This document shows positions 27,409 through 35,403 of a stretch of 64,000 bases of DNA, piece after piece; position 1 is the first letter of the stretch, and the number at the start of each line of letters is the position of its first letter. Source of the DNA: Christiangramia fulva. Its GTDB lineage: Bacteria > Bacteroidota > Bacteroidia > Flavobacteriales > Flavobacteriaceae. A model generated the notes under the pieces. It made no database searches and had not been told where the DNA came from. It worked only from the letters and a program-made list of their open reading frames with translations. Location: positions 4,316,141 to 4,380,140 of the forward strand of contig NZ_CP028136.1 of NCBI RefSeq assembly GCF_003024155.1. The letters are read 5' to 3'. A program made the translations under genes and the position numbers.

Positions 27409-27472
27409 TTTAGCAAATGCTAAATTTTTACTACCAAACTGTTTGGTTATACTAAACTGTTTAGTATATTTG
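27409..27472 (+). promoter_or_regulatory. Repressor operators and rightward early promoter
   Basis: Two perfect 15-base dyads, ACCAAACTGTTTGGT (27433-27447) and ACTAAACTGTTTAGT (27451-27465), have centres 18 bases apart. TTTG (27442-27445) and TATATTTG (27465-27472) form a Bacteroidetes promoter with a 19-base spacer lying across both dyads, so a bound repressor would block it. A third inverted repeat, TTTAGC/GCTAAA (27409-27424), lies nearer the repressor gene and may control its own expression. Confidence 0.8.
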
Positions 27473-27542
27473 CTTTGCGCTCTTATCAAATATACGCAAT
27501 TTGTTGTGTTGATGATGCGCTGAGACTCTAAATAACCCAAAA

Positions 27543-27905
27543 ATGGTAGAAGAATTTACAGACCGTGAGAATGAGATCGCCGAGCACTTATGCCTTGGGA
27601 AGTCTCAGAAAATGATCGCAGCCGATCTTTATATCGATCCCGATACCGTACATGCGCATTTAAGGAACATGCGCAAGAAGATCGGAGGGCATAGCGCCAT
27701 CGATATTGTGCGGGAATACATCTTAAGTATCAAAGACCCGAAACAGTACTTCGCCGCGCTTATCATGCTGGTATTACAGTTTGCTATCATTTTTACCAAC
27801 ATCGTGATGGATGCCAGGGCGATAAGAACACCTCGCCTGAGCAAGATAGAAATAGAGATGATCATGACCCGGGGCCGGGCCTCTAAAAACCGAAGACTAT
27901 GTTAA
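27543..27905 (+). CDS. LuxR-type HTH protein with C-terminal membrane helix
   Basis: Residues 5-60 are a GerE/LuxR DNA-binding domain (FTDRENEIAEHLCLGKSQKM then IAADLYIDPDTVHAHLRN). A hydrophobic helix follows (YFAALIMLVLQFAIIFTNIV), then a basic tail. It is the first gene of the rightward early operon, where lambda-like phages keep Cro or an activator. Here it could be the early regulator. The membrane anchor is unusual for that role. Confidence 0.8.
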   Translation: MVEEFTDRENEIAEHLCLGKSQKMIAADLYIDPDTVHAHLRNMRKKIGGHSAIDIVREYILSIKDPKQYFAALIMLVLQFAIIFTNIVMDARAIRTPRLSKIEIEMIMTRGRASKNRRLC

Positions 27906-28153
27906 GCTTTTTCCCTAAACCAGATATGGCTCCCATTTTCGCCCACCTTCCGGCTATTGCCATCTGGATAGAAGATGAATATAAAAAGGCCGTCACTCGT
28001 GAAGATCTTTTCGAGCTGGTATATAAATGGCTCGATAAAGCCGAAGTATCTACCAATACCATTCGCGAGCAAAGCTATACGATTTGTGCACACTTTCTCT
28101 ATTCGGTACTGACCAATAGGAATTATGCCACCAAACAATTTCAGAGTTACTAA
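27899..28153 (+). CDS. Hypothetical early phage protein
   Basis: An 84-residue protein, mainly helical (IAIWIEDEYKKAVTREDLFE then LVYKWLDKAEVSTNTI). It overlaps the LuxR-type gene by 7 bases, so translation is coupled. No family recognised. Confidence 0.65.
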   Translation: MLSFFPKPDMAPIFAHLPAIAIWIEDEYKKAVTREDLFELVYKWLDKAEVSTNTIREQSYTICAHFLYSVLTNRNYATKQFQSY

Positions 28154-28163
28154 TAGAAACCCA

Positions 28164-28403
28164 ATGAACACTAAAGAAAGAACACCGCTTGACAAATTAA
28201 AAGAAGCATGGGGAGAAATCCCCGAAGGAGCCAAGGCAATCGTATTTCAAAACGGGTATAGCCACCAGGCAGTTTCCCATATCCTGAAAAACGGTCGGAA
28301 AGATGAGAACATCATTCTTGAATTACTGGAAACTATAAAAAAAGCCAGTGAAGAAGCCGCACAAAAAGCGCTGGAACAAAACAACAAGGTGCAGCGGCTA
28401 TGA
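28164..28403 (+). CDS. Hypothetical early phage protein, possibly HTH
   Basis: The ATG at 28164 (MNTKERTPL) is chosen; the longer reading from 28125 only repeats the end of the previous gene in another frame. The 79-residue product has GAKAIVFQNGYSHQAVSHIL, which could be a small HTH of the type used by phage transcription factors, and an Ala/Glu-rich C-terminal helix. Its stop overlaps the next start (ATGA). Confidence 0.6.
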   Translation: MNTKERTPLDKLKEAWGEIPEGAKAIVFQNGYSHQAVSHILKNGRKDENIILELLETIKKASEEAAQKALEQNNKVQRL

Positions 28404-28534
28404 AAAAAGTAAAGAAAGACCCCGTTGGGGATTATATAAAAACCAAATGCCACGAACAGGCGGCATCAATACGAAATCACTATGAGCAAAGAAGAAACCA
28501 TAATGGCCACCATGGAAGCCCTAAGGCTTCATGA
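28400..28534 (+). CDS. Small basic early protein
   Basis: An ATGA overlap with the previous gene starts a 44-codon frame that is rich in Lys, Arg and His (MKKVKKDPVGDYIKTK, then ending HHGSPKAS). It overlaps the next gene by 53 bases. The start coupling favours real translation. The C-terminal part may be only a by-product of the overlap. Confidence 0.4.
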   Translation: MKKVKKDPVGDYIKTKCHEQAASIRNHYEQRRNHNGHHGSPKAS

Positions 28535-28709
28535 TGCAAACGATACCTGTATGACGGTAGATGAGTGCGCGAGCTTTTTGAAATGCCACCGTGATACCGT
28601 GATCCGTCACCTGCATAAAGGCACCATCAAGGGCAAACTTTTAGAACGGGTTTGGAGAATTCCCAAGCTCCAGTTTCTGAAAGAGATCGTGGAAAAGGAA
28701 AGTTATTAA
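28482..28709 (+). CDS. Excisionase/MerR-like helix-turn-helix protein
   Basis: The 75-residue product contains MTVDECASFLKCHRDTVIRH followed by LHKGTIKGKLLERVWRIPK, the typical excisionase-family HTH with a wing. Such proteins bind DNA in att regions or act as small regulators. As part of the early operon it may be the Xis of this phage, though it is far from the integrase. Confidence 0.75.
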   Translation: MSKEETIMATMEALRLHDANDTCMTVDECASFLKCHRDTVIRHLHKGTIKGKLLERVWRIPKLQFLKEIVEKESY

Positions 28710-28777
28710 AACAACAATCCCCGCCAGTCTCAACACCTAAACGGGGATTGTAATCATAAATACTAAAGTCAAAAATA

Positions 28778-30772
28778 ATGAAAAAAACAATCATTTTACA
28801 GCAGCTACGCCTTCTTAATTTCAAGGGCATTCGCAGTCTTACACTGGAATTTGAGGGCACTACGAACATTTACGGGAAAAATGGTACCGGTAAATCTACC
28901 ATTGAAGATGCCTGGAACTGGCTCCTTTTTGGAAAAGACAGCCAGGGGCGGACCACTTTCGAGATTAAAACCCTCGATAAGTATAACAATGTGATCCCAA
29001 AGATCGAGCACGAGGTGGAAGGCCTTCTGCTTATCAATGATAAACCGGTCACGCTTCGCCGTGTATTGCGGGAGAAATGGAACAAACCCCGCGGACAGGC
29101 GGAAGCTGTTTTCAACGGAAATGAAACCCTTTTTTACTGGAACGATGTACCCATGCAGGCCGGGGAATATTCCAAGAAGATTCAGGAGATCATGGATGAA
29201 GGCGTTTTTAAGCTCATTACCAATCCCATGGCTTTTGACGGGCTCAAATGGCAGGATCGCCGCCAGGTGCTTATTGAAATGTGCGGGGATGTGCAGGATG
29301 AAGATATTGCCGCCGAGCATCCCGAATATGCTTCGCTGGCCGAAACGCTCAATACCAAATCTTTAGAAGAGCATCGCCGGGAAATGGCCGCCAGGAGAAA
29401 GAAATTAAGGGATGATCTTAAAATGATCCCTACCCGTATCGATGAAGTAGAGAAAAGCAAACCCGAACCGCTGGACTTTGAGCAGCTGGAAAAGGATAAA
29501 GCCTCGAAAGAATTTGAGATCAAAAAGATCGAAGACCAGATCGAAGATAAATCAAAAGTGCTGGAAGCTTATTTTGAAAGGAAGAATGAGCATGTACGTA
29601 AAGTTCACCAGAAGAAATCTGAAGCAGAAAATTTAAAGTCTGATATCGAGCGCAACCTGAAGAATCAAAATACCATTGATACTACAGAACTCGACCGGCT
29701 TACTACCCGCTTAAAATTCAAAGAGATCGATTTGAAAGAGAATCGCTCGGGTATGGATAACCTTCTGCAAAAGCAGAAAAGCATCGCTTCTGAAAGAGAG
29801 GATCTTCGCAACCGGTGGCATGAGCTGAATGAAAAGGAACTGGTTTTAAATGAAGAGGAATTCAAATGTCCTACCTGTCAGCGTGCCTTTGAAGCTGAGG
29901 ATATCGAGCAGAAAAAAGCTGAAATGAAGGAGAATTTCTTCAATAACAAACAGCAAAAACTCGAAGCGATCAATGAATCTGGAAAGGCTTTGAAAAAGCA
30001 GTATGAAGAAAATGAGAAACTGCTTCAGCAAAGTGAGGAATTTGAAGAAGATATCAAGGCCGAGATCGGTGTGATCAAAACCAATATCGAAAAAGAAGAA
30101 AAGCGTATCGCTGAGTTAAAGGAGAATGCGAATTCTTTTGACCTGGAAGCTGAACTTCAGAAGCATGAAGGCTATCAAAAACTGGTTGCGGAAATCAAGG
30201 CACTGGAAGCCGAGGAACCTAAAGAGGAAACAGTTGACACTGCAGAGCTGAAGCAAAAGAAAAATTCACTTAAAAATGAATTAGACGAGATCAAAGAAAA
30301 GCTCAGCCATAAATCGGCTATCGAGTCGGCTAACAACCGCATTAAAGAACTGGAAGAGCAGGAAACCAATCTTTCCAAGCAGCTGCTGGAAGTCGAGCAG
30401 AAAGAGTTTGAGGCCGAAAGCTTTGTGAAACTGAAGATCGAAACCCTGGAGCGTAAGATCAATGCCAATTTCAAGTTCGTGAACTTCAAAATGTTTGACC
30501 AGCAAATTAATGGTGGTATTCAGGAAGTATGCGAGGCTTTGATAGACGGGGTGCCTTTCTCCAATGCGAATACGGCCAGCCGTGTGAATGCAGGACTTGA
30601 TATTATCAACTCCCTATGCAAATTCTACCGTGTAAATGCACCTATTTTTATTGATAACCGCGAGAGCGTGATCAATCTGATCGATACGGATAGCCAGATC
30701 ATTAACCTGATCGTAAGCCGCAAAGATGAAAAACTGAGAGTGGAGTCTGTAGAACTTGAAAATGTTGCGTAA
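28778..30772 (+). CDS. SbcC/Rad50-like SMC-type ATPase
   Basis: The 664-residue protein has Walker A GKNGTGKST near residue 34, long coiled coils on both sides of a zinc hook (CPTCQRAF near residue 366), and a C-terminal head (VNAGLDIINSLCKFYRVNAP then IFIDNRESV, a Walker B-like strand). The layout is that of Rad50/SbcC at about two-thirds length. With the RecT-like and MBL-fold genes just downstream it forms a phage recombination module, probably processing DNA ends. It overlaps the next gene by one base. Confidence 0.9.
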   Translation: MKKTIILQQLRLLNFKGIRSLTLEFEGTTNIYGKNGTGKSTIEDAWNWLLFGKDSQGRTTFEIKTLDKYNNVIPKIEHEVEGLLLINDKPVTLRRVLREKWNKPRGQAEAVFNGNETLFYWNDVPMQAGEYSKKIQEIMDEGVFKLITNPMAFDGLKWQDRRQVLIEMCGDVQDEDIAAEHPEYASLAETLNTKSLEEHRREMAARRKKLRDDLKMIPTRIDEVEKSKPEPLDFEQLEKDKASKEFEIKKIEDQIEDKSKVLEAYFERKNEHVRKVHQKKSEAENLKSDIERNLKNQNTIDTTELDRLTTRLKFKEIDLKENRSGMDNLLQKQKSIASEREDLRNRWHELNEKELVLNEEEFKCPTCQRAFEAEDIEQKKAEMKENFFNNKQQKLEAINESGKALKKQYEENEKLLQQSEEFEEDIKAEIGVIKTNIEKEEKRIAELKENANSFDLEAELQKHEGYQKLVAEIKALEAEEPKEETVDTAELKQKKNSLKNELDEIKEKLSHKSAIESANNRIKELEEQETNLSKQLLEVEQKEFEAESFVKLKIETLERKINANFKFVNFKMFDQQINGGIQEVCEALIDGVPFSNANTASRVNAGLDIINSLCKFYRVNAPIFIDNRESVINLIDTDSQIINLIVSRKDEKLRVESVELENVA

Positions 30773-30993
30773 TGGGAAAAGATGAAAAAACAAAAAACCC
30801 TTTTGCGTTCCCTGTAACAGATGGAGAAACTTTCTGTCAAGATGGAATGACCTTAAGAGATTATTTCGCTGCTAAGGCTATGCAGGCGCTTATTGACCAA
30901 CCGATAATGGTAGGTAATACTAATGCAACTGAAATACTTGCAAAACAATCTTACATAGTGGCTGATGCCATGTTAAAAGAGCGTGAGTCATGA
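30772..30993 (+). CDS. Hypothetical phage protein
   Basis: This 73-residue protein reads as a family often seen in phages: a short N-terminal tail (NPFAFPVTDGETFCQDGMTL) and a helix (DYFAAKAMQALI). The part ending IVADAMLKERES resembles the C-termini of many phage hypotheticals of similar size. Function unknown. It is translationally coupled to the ATPase gene (shared base) and to the next gene (4-base overlap). Confidence 0.75.
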   Translation: MGKDEKTKNPFAFPVTDGETFCQDGMTLRDYFAAKAMQALIDQPIMVGNTNATEILAKQSYIVADAMLKERES

Positions 30994-31235
30994 ACCACTA
31001 CTACCTCGAATTACGGGAAGGCGAAAAGGTCTTAAAACGAAGAAAGACCACGTTTGCCAGCGAGCTTAAAGACAGGCGCATGTTGCACTTCTTTAAAGCC
31101 TCTCACCAGGAGATCTATTTCAAAGTATCCCCTTTCGAAGAAGAATTATTTGAAGAACCTAAAAAAGAAGAGAATGAAATCAATAGAATTTCCATAAGTG
31201 AACGTTCGGATCGCCGAGAACCAGCCGGAGTATGA
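30990..31235 (+). CDS. Hypothetical phage protein
   Basis: An 81-residue protein rich in charged residues; the first 55 residues look folded (YYLELREGEKVLKRRKTTFA) and the C-terminus is acidic. It starts with a 4-base overlap on the previous gene. Its last 60 bases overlap the next frame, which may be its true boundary. Confidence 0.6.
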   Translation: MNHYYLELREGEKVLKRRKTTFASELKDRRMLHFFKASHQEIYFKVSPFEEELFEEPKKEENEINRISISERSDRREPAGV

Positions 31236-31425
31236 AACACTTCCAGCCTATTACAATAAAGAAGAAGGCAGTATGACCTTTTGCTTTGAACTGGATCCGG
31301 ACGAACTGGAACAGGTAGGAAAAACCGGTAAGATCTATCTGAAGCAATTAACCTTCGGGAGGCCTATGAACCCAATTGCCGGAACCTGTTTAAAAGAAGA
31401 TTTAATCATAAATACAAAATCATGA
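31174..31425 (+). CDS. Hypothetical phage protein, start interrupted by an in-frame TAA
   Basis: From the ATG at 31174 the frame reads MKSIEFP, then TAA (31195-31197), then GTG and 75 well-behaved codons (NVRIAENQPEYETLPAYYNK then EEGSMTFCFELDPDEL). Either translation starts at the GTG directly after the stop, or the original ATG-started gene was hit by a nonsense change. The later residues look like a conserved small phage protein placed before RecT. No function is known. Confidence 0.6.
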
Positions 31426-32498
31426 ATACAAAAACCGAAGAAAAAAAGAAGAATGAGCTGGCCAAACAGCAGCCTTCGCATAGCGAAAGGTTTACCATGG
31501 CCGTTCAGCGTGAAATGCCAAAGATGGGCGAAGAAAATGTCCAGCTTACCAACAGGCAAAAGAAACTTATTCAGAACTATTTCATCAAGATCGATGGAGT
31601 GCTGAAAGACAGCGAGGTGAAAAGACTTGCGAAATCTGAGAATTACAGGGACCCGCTTGAATATTCCTGGGCGAATATCAATATGAACAAGCTTGCTCAG
31701 GATGTGGTTGCTTATTCCAGCATCGGTTTAGACCCTTTGCAAAACAACCATATTCACCCCATCCCTTACAAGAACAGTAAGACCAATCAATTCGATATCA
31801 CTTTTATCGAAGGTTATAACGGACTGGAACTGAAAGCCAAGAAATATGGTTTTGATGCACCCGATACCGTCATTTTTGAATTGAAGTATTCAACCGACCA
31901 TTTCAAATCGCTGAAGAAGAATCTCAACAATAAAGTAGAGTCTTATGAATTTGAGATCACCAATGACTTTGACCGCGGCGAACTGGAAGGTGGTTTTTAC
32001 TACATGATCTATAACGACAATCCGGAGAAAAACAAGCTGGTAGTCATGAACCGTCACCAGATCGAGAAACGCAGGCCGGAATATGCAGCCGCTGAGTTTT
32101 GGGGCGGTGAAAAAGATAACTGGGAGTACGACCAGGCTAAAGGCAAGAATGTCAAAAAAGGCAAAAAGCAGGTCGAAGGCTGGGAAGAAGAAATGTTTTT
32201 GAAAACTCTGAAAAGACATTGCTGGAACTCCATTCCTATCGATAGCCAGAAGATCGATGACTTCATCATGAAAGTGATCGAGAATGAGACCCAGGGCGTA
32301 GAGCGACTGGTAAAAGACCAGATCACCGAAAGCGCTAATAAAAAGGAAATTGATTTCGACGATGTGGATTACGAGGAAGTAAAAGAAGCTTCTCAGGAAA
32401 GATCATCTGAAAATGATGATGCCGAAATGGAACGACTCCACGAGGAAGCCATCGCTGAGGAAGAAAATAAAAAGGCTAAGGCTGAACCTGATTTTTAA
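31422..32498 (+). CDS. recT: RecT-family single-strand annealing protein
   Basis: The central part is RecT-like: ANINMNKLAQDVVAYSSIGL, DPLQNNHIHPIPYKN, then FIEGYNGLELKAKKYGFD and the strands DTVIFELKY. RecT anneals complementary single strands during phage recombination and replication. The N-terminal 30 and C-terminal 60 residues are charged and probably disordered; the acidic tail may recruit partners. It overlaps the previous gene by 4 bases and is followed after 3 bases by an MBL-fold gene, as in other Bacteroidota prophages. Confidence 0.88.
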   Translation: MNTKTEEKKKNELAKQQPSHSERFTMAVQREMPKMGEENVQLTNRQKKLIQNYFIKIDGVLKDSEVKRLAKSENYRDPLEYSWANINMNKLAQDVVAYSSIGLDPLQNNHIHPIPYKNSKTNQFDITFIEGYNGLELKAKKYGFDAPDTVIFELKYSTDHFKSLKKNLNNKVESYEFEITNDFDRGELEGGFYYMIYNDNPEKNKLVVMNRHQIEKRRPEYAAAEFWGGEKDNWEYDQAKGKNVKKGKKQVEGWEEEMFLKTLKRHCWNSIPIDSQKIDDFIMKVIENETQGVERLVKDQITESANKKEIDFDDVDYEEVKEASQERSSENDDAEMERLHEEAIAEEENKKAKAEPDF

Positions 32499-32501
32499 TA
32501 A

Positions 32502-33224
32502 ATGAAACTGAAAGTTGTAGCAACGGGCAGTAAAGGGAATTGTTATCTCCTGCAAGGCGAAAAAGAAACGCTGATGATTGAGTGCGGGGTTAACATTCGG
32601 GAGATCAAAAAGGCCCTACACTTTGATTTCTCAAAGCTCAGTGCTGTATTGGTAACCCATGAGCATAAAGATCACGCCGAATGCATAGAAGATCTCACCA
32701 GGCTAGGTGTTAATGTCTATGCCACGGCCGGTACCTTTGGCTCCTTCAAAAGCAATCGTGCAAAAGAAGTAGTTGCTCATAATACCTTTTTCGTGGGAGG
32801 CTTTAAGATCATGGCCTTCGATGTGAAGCACGATGCAAAAGACCCGGTGGGTTACCTTATTCAGCATCCCGAATGTGGTAAAGTGTTGTTTTTGACTGAC
32901 ACCTTTTACTGTCCGTACACTTTCAGGAACCTCAATAACATCCTTATTGAGACCAACTTTTCCAAGGCGATCATCAAAGAAAAACTATCTGAAATGGAAT
33001 TCCTTAAAAACAGGATCTACCAGTCACACATGAGCCTTGAGACGGCTGTAGAAATGCTGCAGGCCAATGACCTCTCTAAGGTCAATAACATCGTGCTCAT
33101 TCATTTATCAGACAGTAACAGCGATGAGCGGATTTTTAAAGAAACCGTCCATAGAGCCACCGGTAAAAATGTAAGTGTGGCCAATAACGGAATGGAATTA
33201 GAATTTAATAAAACACCTTTTTAA
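32502..33224 (+). CDS. MBL-fold metallohydrolase, probable phage nuclease
   Basis: The 240-residue protein has the metallo-beta-lactamase motif THEHKDH (HxHxDH) at about residues 53-59, FDVKHDAKD, LFLTDTFY and a final HLSDSNSD. The position after a RecT gene suggests a DNA nuclease supplying single strands, replacing RecE. That role is an inference from context; YycJ-like exonucleases share this fold. Confidence 0.85.
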   Translation: MKLKVVATGSKGNCYLLQGEKETLMIECGVNIREIKKALHFDFSKLSAVLVTHEHKDHAECIEDLTRLGVNVYATAGTFGSFKSNRAKEVVAHNTFFVGGFKIMAFDVKHDAKDPVGYLIQHPECGKVLFLTDTFYCPYTFRNLNNILIETNFSKAIIKEKLSEMEFLKNRIYQSHMSLETAVEMLQANDLSKVNNIVLIHLSDSNSDERIFKETVHRATGKNVSVANNGMELEFNKTPF

Positions 33225-33225
33225 G

Positions 33226-33459
33226 ATGAGTAAAAGAGCTTTTCAAATATTAGACGAAATGAATCAGTACGATACTGAAAATGGAACTCAATTAGTTTCG
33301 ATCAGTCCTCATTTCGTTTCGGGTGTAAAAACCAAACAAGGTGCCCATATCACAATGGGAACAGAAGAATCAGCATTACACGATATCATGAATGATAAGT
33401 GTATGGCAGTACTGGTTTTAATTGATAAAGAAGAATATCAAAAAAGAGAAAAACTATGA
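33226..33459 (+). CDS. Hypothetical phage protein
   Basis: A 77-residue protein with a beta-rich core (GTQLVSISPHFVSGVKTKQG then HITMGTEESAL) and the closing strand AVLVLIDKEEY. It follows the MBL gene after one base and overlaps the next gene by 4 bases. No family recognised. Confidence 0.65.
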   Translation: MSKRAFQILDEMNQYDTENGTQLVSISPHFVSGVKTKQGAHITMGTEESALHDIMNDKCMAVLVLIDKEEYQKREKL

Positions 33460-33665
33460 TAACAGACAGTTTTCAATTTTTCACCCAGTCGATGGTGAAT
33501 GTGACCAATAACATTAAAGAAGGAAAAACCGCTGCTTTTAAAGAGCGTAAAGAGGCGGAAGATCACGCCAGGCAAAAAGGCTCTTATGTCTATGACCTGC
33601 TTTGCCAGTCGGTAAAAGGAAACGATGAAAAAGTAAAAATCTACGGTTACGCCGTGCCTAATTAA
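33456..33665 (+). CDS. Hypothetical phage protein
   Basis: A 69-residue protein, helical at the start (FTQSMVNVTNNIKEGKTAAF then KERKEAEDHARQ) with a beta C-terminus (KVKIYGYAVPN). It is coupled to the previous gene by a 4-base overlap. Function unknown. Confidence 0.65.
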   Translation: MITDSFQFFTQSMVNVTNNIKEGKTAAFKERKEAEDHARQKGSYVYDLLCQSVKGNDEKVKIYGYAVPN

Positions 33666-33671
33666 GAAGAT

Positions 33672-34112
33672 ATGGATTTAGAACAAGTAAAGAAAGATAT
33701 TCAGGAAGGCCGGTCTACAATGATTTTCTATTCTGCTCAAACGCTGTGGTGGACTCACTTAGAATCTGATCTGGAAGAAGCCAGAGAACTTGGTAGAAAA
33801 ACTCAGGAGCGAAATCATAAAAAAATGATGAAGGATTCTCGAATTCCTAAAAAGGATAAGCAGCGGATGAAAGCCATGTTTAAGGAAATATCCAAACATA
33901 ACCATGTGCCGCTTGATCCGTCGGGTTCAGTTCTGTTCGAAATGGAAACTCCTATGTACTGGATTACCGAAGCAGAAAAGAAGCCTAATCATTTTGGAGT
34001 ATTTCAATTAGAGGCATTTATGAAAACACATCATCAAAATTGCAACAATCATTGCTTTACCAGTTGGGATGATGTGAACGCTCAATTACGAACTGAAAAG
34101 AGAATACAATGA
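33672..34112 (+). CDS. Hypothetical phage protein
   Basis: A 146-residue protein with a Trp-rich N-terminus (FYSAQTLWWTHLESDLEEA), a basic helical middle (RNHKKMMKDSRIPKKDKQRM) and a C-terminus with several His and Cys (THHQNCNNHCFTSW) that might bind metal. Not recognised. The ending overlaps the next gene by 4 bases. Confidence 0.65.
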   Translation: MDLEQVKKDIQEGRSTMIFYSAQTLWWTHLESDLEEARELGRKTQERNHKKMMKDSRIPKKDKQRMKAMFKEISKHNHVPLDPSGSVLFEMETPMYWITEAEKKPNHFGVFQLEAFMKTHHQNCNNHCFTSWDDVNAQLRTEKRIQ

Positions 34113-34606
34113 CCCTATCCTTTTCAACCCACTGGCCCAAAGATATGCCTGATGTGATCTCAGGCAAGCCTAATCATTTTGTAGAGAAGATCTGGAAGTC
34201 TTTTGGCGGGGTATTCATGAATCAGCACTTCACCATGGAAGTTACCCAAGGCTTGGAAAATGCCTGTTACCAGTGGAACTATAAAGCTGGTGATCTAAAG
34301 CCCAAAAAACACACCATGCGCATGGATGCATCTGACCGATGGAAAGCGGGCAAAAAGATTCACATGGTCATCAATAACCGTCAGCCCAATCGCTTTCAGT
34401 TTGTACCTACCGTGCCCTGTATCGCTACTCAAAAAGTGGAATTAAAAGACTGGGAGTATGCCATGATTGACGGCAAAAGACTTTCCACCGTAGAGTTGAG
34501 CCGGCTGGCAATCAACGACGGCTTTCCTGATGTATTCAGTTTTATGCACTGGTTTCAGGGAAACTGGAAAGGGAAACTCATTCACTGGACCGATTTAAAA
34601 TATTAA
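34109..34606 (+). CDS. ASCH/PUA-like hypothetical protein
   Basis: A 165-residue protein. The middle reads KKHTMRMDASDRWKAGKKIH then MVINNRQPNRFQF and CIATQKVELKD, the pattern of an ASCH-like beta-barrel (K-x-T-x-R, a W-x-x-G turn, and a late Gln). ASCH domains usually bind RNA or modified bases. In a phage with two DNA methyltransferases, recognition of modified nucleic acid is conceivable. The assignment is by eye and only moderate. Confidence 0.55.
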   Translation: MTLSFSTHWPKDMPDVISGKPNHFVEKIWKSFGGVFMNQHFTMEVTQGLENACYQWNYKAGDLKPKKHTMRMDASDRWKAGKKIHMVINNRQPNRFQFVPTVPCIATQKVELKDWEYAMIDGKRLSTVELSRLAINDGFPDVFSFMHWFQGNWKGKLIHWTDLKY

Positions 34607-34609
34607 ACC

Positions 34610-34885
34610 ATGAAAACCACCTCTATCGAAGCACACGAATTTGTTAAGGACAAAAAGTCCAGAATGCACAAGAATATCCTTCAAACCCTGAGAGTGATCG
34701 GGAAAGGAAGCTTTAGAGACATGGCACATGCCGGCGGCCTTAAAGAAGCCCAGGTATGGAAACGCCTTAGCGAAATGAAAGAACTCGGGTATATCGTGGA
34801 GGTTGGAATTAAAGTATGCCCTGAATCTAACCGTAAGGTCACCGTATGGGCCATTAATGAATCTAAACAGCTTAGCCTATTATGA
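34610..34885 (+). CDS. Winged-helix DNA-binding protein
   Basis: The 91-residue product contains a winged helix: HKNILQTLRVIGKGSFRDMA then HAGGLKEAQVWKRLSEMKEL and the wing GYIVEVGIKVCPESNRKVTV. This is a MarR/ArsR-like or phage Ig-type fold. It may regulate early phage genes. It overlaps the next gene by 4 bases. Confidence 0.75.
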   Translation: MKTTSIEAHEFVKDKKSRMHKNILQTLRVIGKGSFRDMAHAGGLKEAQVWKRLSEMKELGYIVEVGIKVCPESNRKVTVWAINESKQLSLL

Positions 34886-35403
34886 ATTTCTACAAGAACA
34901 ATGAGATGGTACCTATGACCCGCCGCTATCCTGATTTAAAGGATAAAGTAAAAAAACGTGATAATAAGATCAGTATACAGCTTATTCGCGCGTGGGATGT
35001 TGAAAGGGATGCCGAAAAAGTACTGAAGATCTTTCTGCAGAACATCGACAAACTTTCTTCTTACCGGTACTGGGAGCTACTCAGGTCTGTATGGATCATT
35101 TGTGGTACCGTTGAAAATGCCCAGTTTTTTAGTTCCTTGATGAAATCCAATAAACCCAATCGGCACTATTTCTCAACTCCTGAAGAGCATGAATTTTTAA
35201 GGAGTTTACCAGATCAAATGGATGTCTATAGAGCCTGTAATAGTCCTCAAGATGGTGGTATAAGCTGGACTTTGGATTACGATTATGCATGTAAATATGC
35301 CAAAGACTTTCAGAAAAACATGGTTTTGAATAATAAAATAAATAAGTCAGAGGTCTTCGCTTACATCAATAGGAATAATGAATCTGAAATATTAATCCTA
35401 TGA
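34882..35403 (+). CDS. ADP-ribosyltransferase-like phage protein
   Basis: The C-terminal half matches the R-S-E pattern of ADP-ribosyltransferases: R117 in MDVYRACN, S128-W-T130 in GGISWTLDYDYACKYA, and E167-S-E169 in NNESEIL. This arrangement (Arg strand, SWT followed by a helix with Ala-Phe/Tyr-Ala, then ExE) is shared by many phage-encoded ART-like proteins. The N-terminal 100 residues are helical. Phage ARTs modify host polymerase or translation proteins early in infection; whether this one is active, and on what, is unknown. Confidence 0.6.
   Translation: MNFYKNNEMVPMTRRYPDLKDKVKKRDNKISIQLIRAWDVERDAEKVLKIFLQNIDKLSSYRYWELLRSVWIICGTVENAQFFSSLMKSNKPNRHYFSTPEEHEFLRSLPDQMDVYRACNSPQDGGISWTLDYDYACKYAKDFQKNMVLNNKINKSEVFAYINRNNESEILIL

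Noticed and set aside
28805..29523. Minus-strand ORFs opposite the SbcC-like gene.
   Set aside because: The plus-strand frame carries Walker A and zinc-hook motifs; the minus-strand reading has none.
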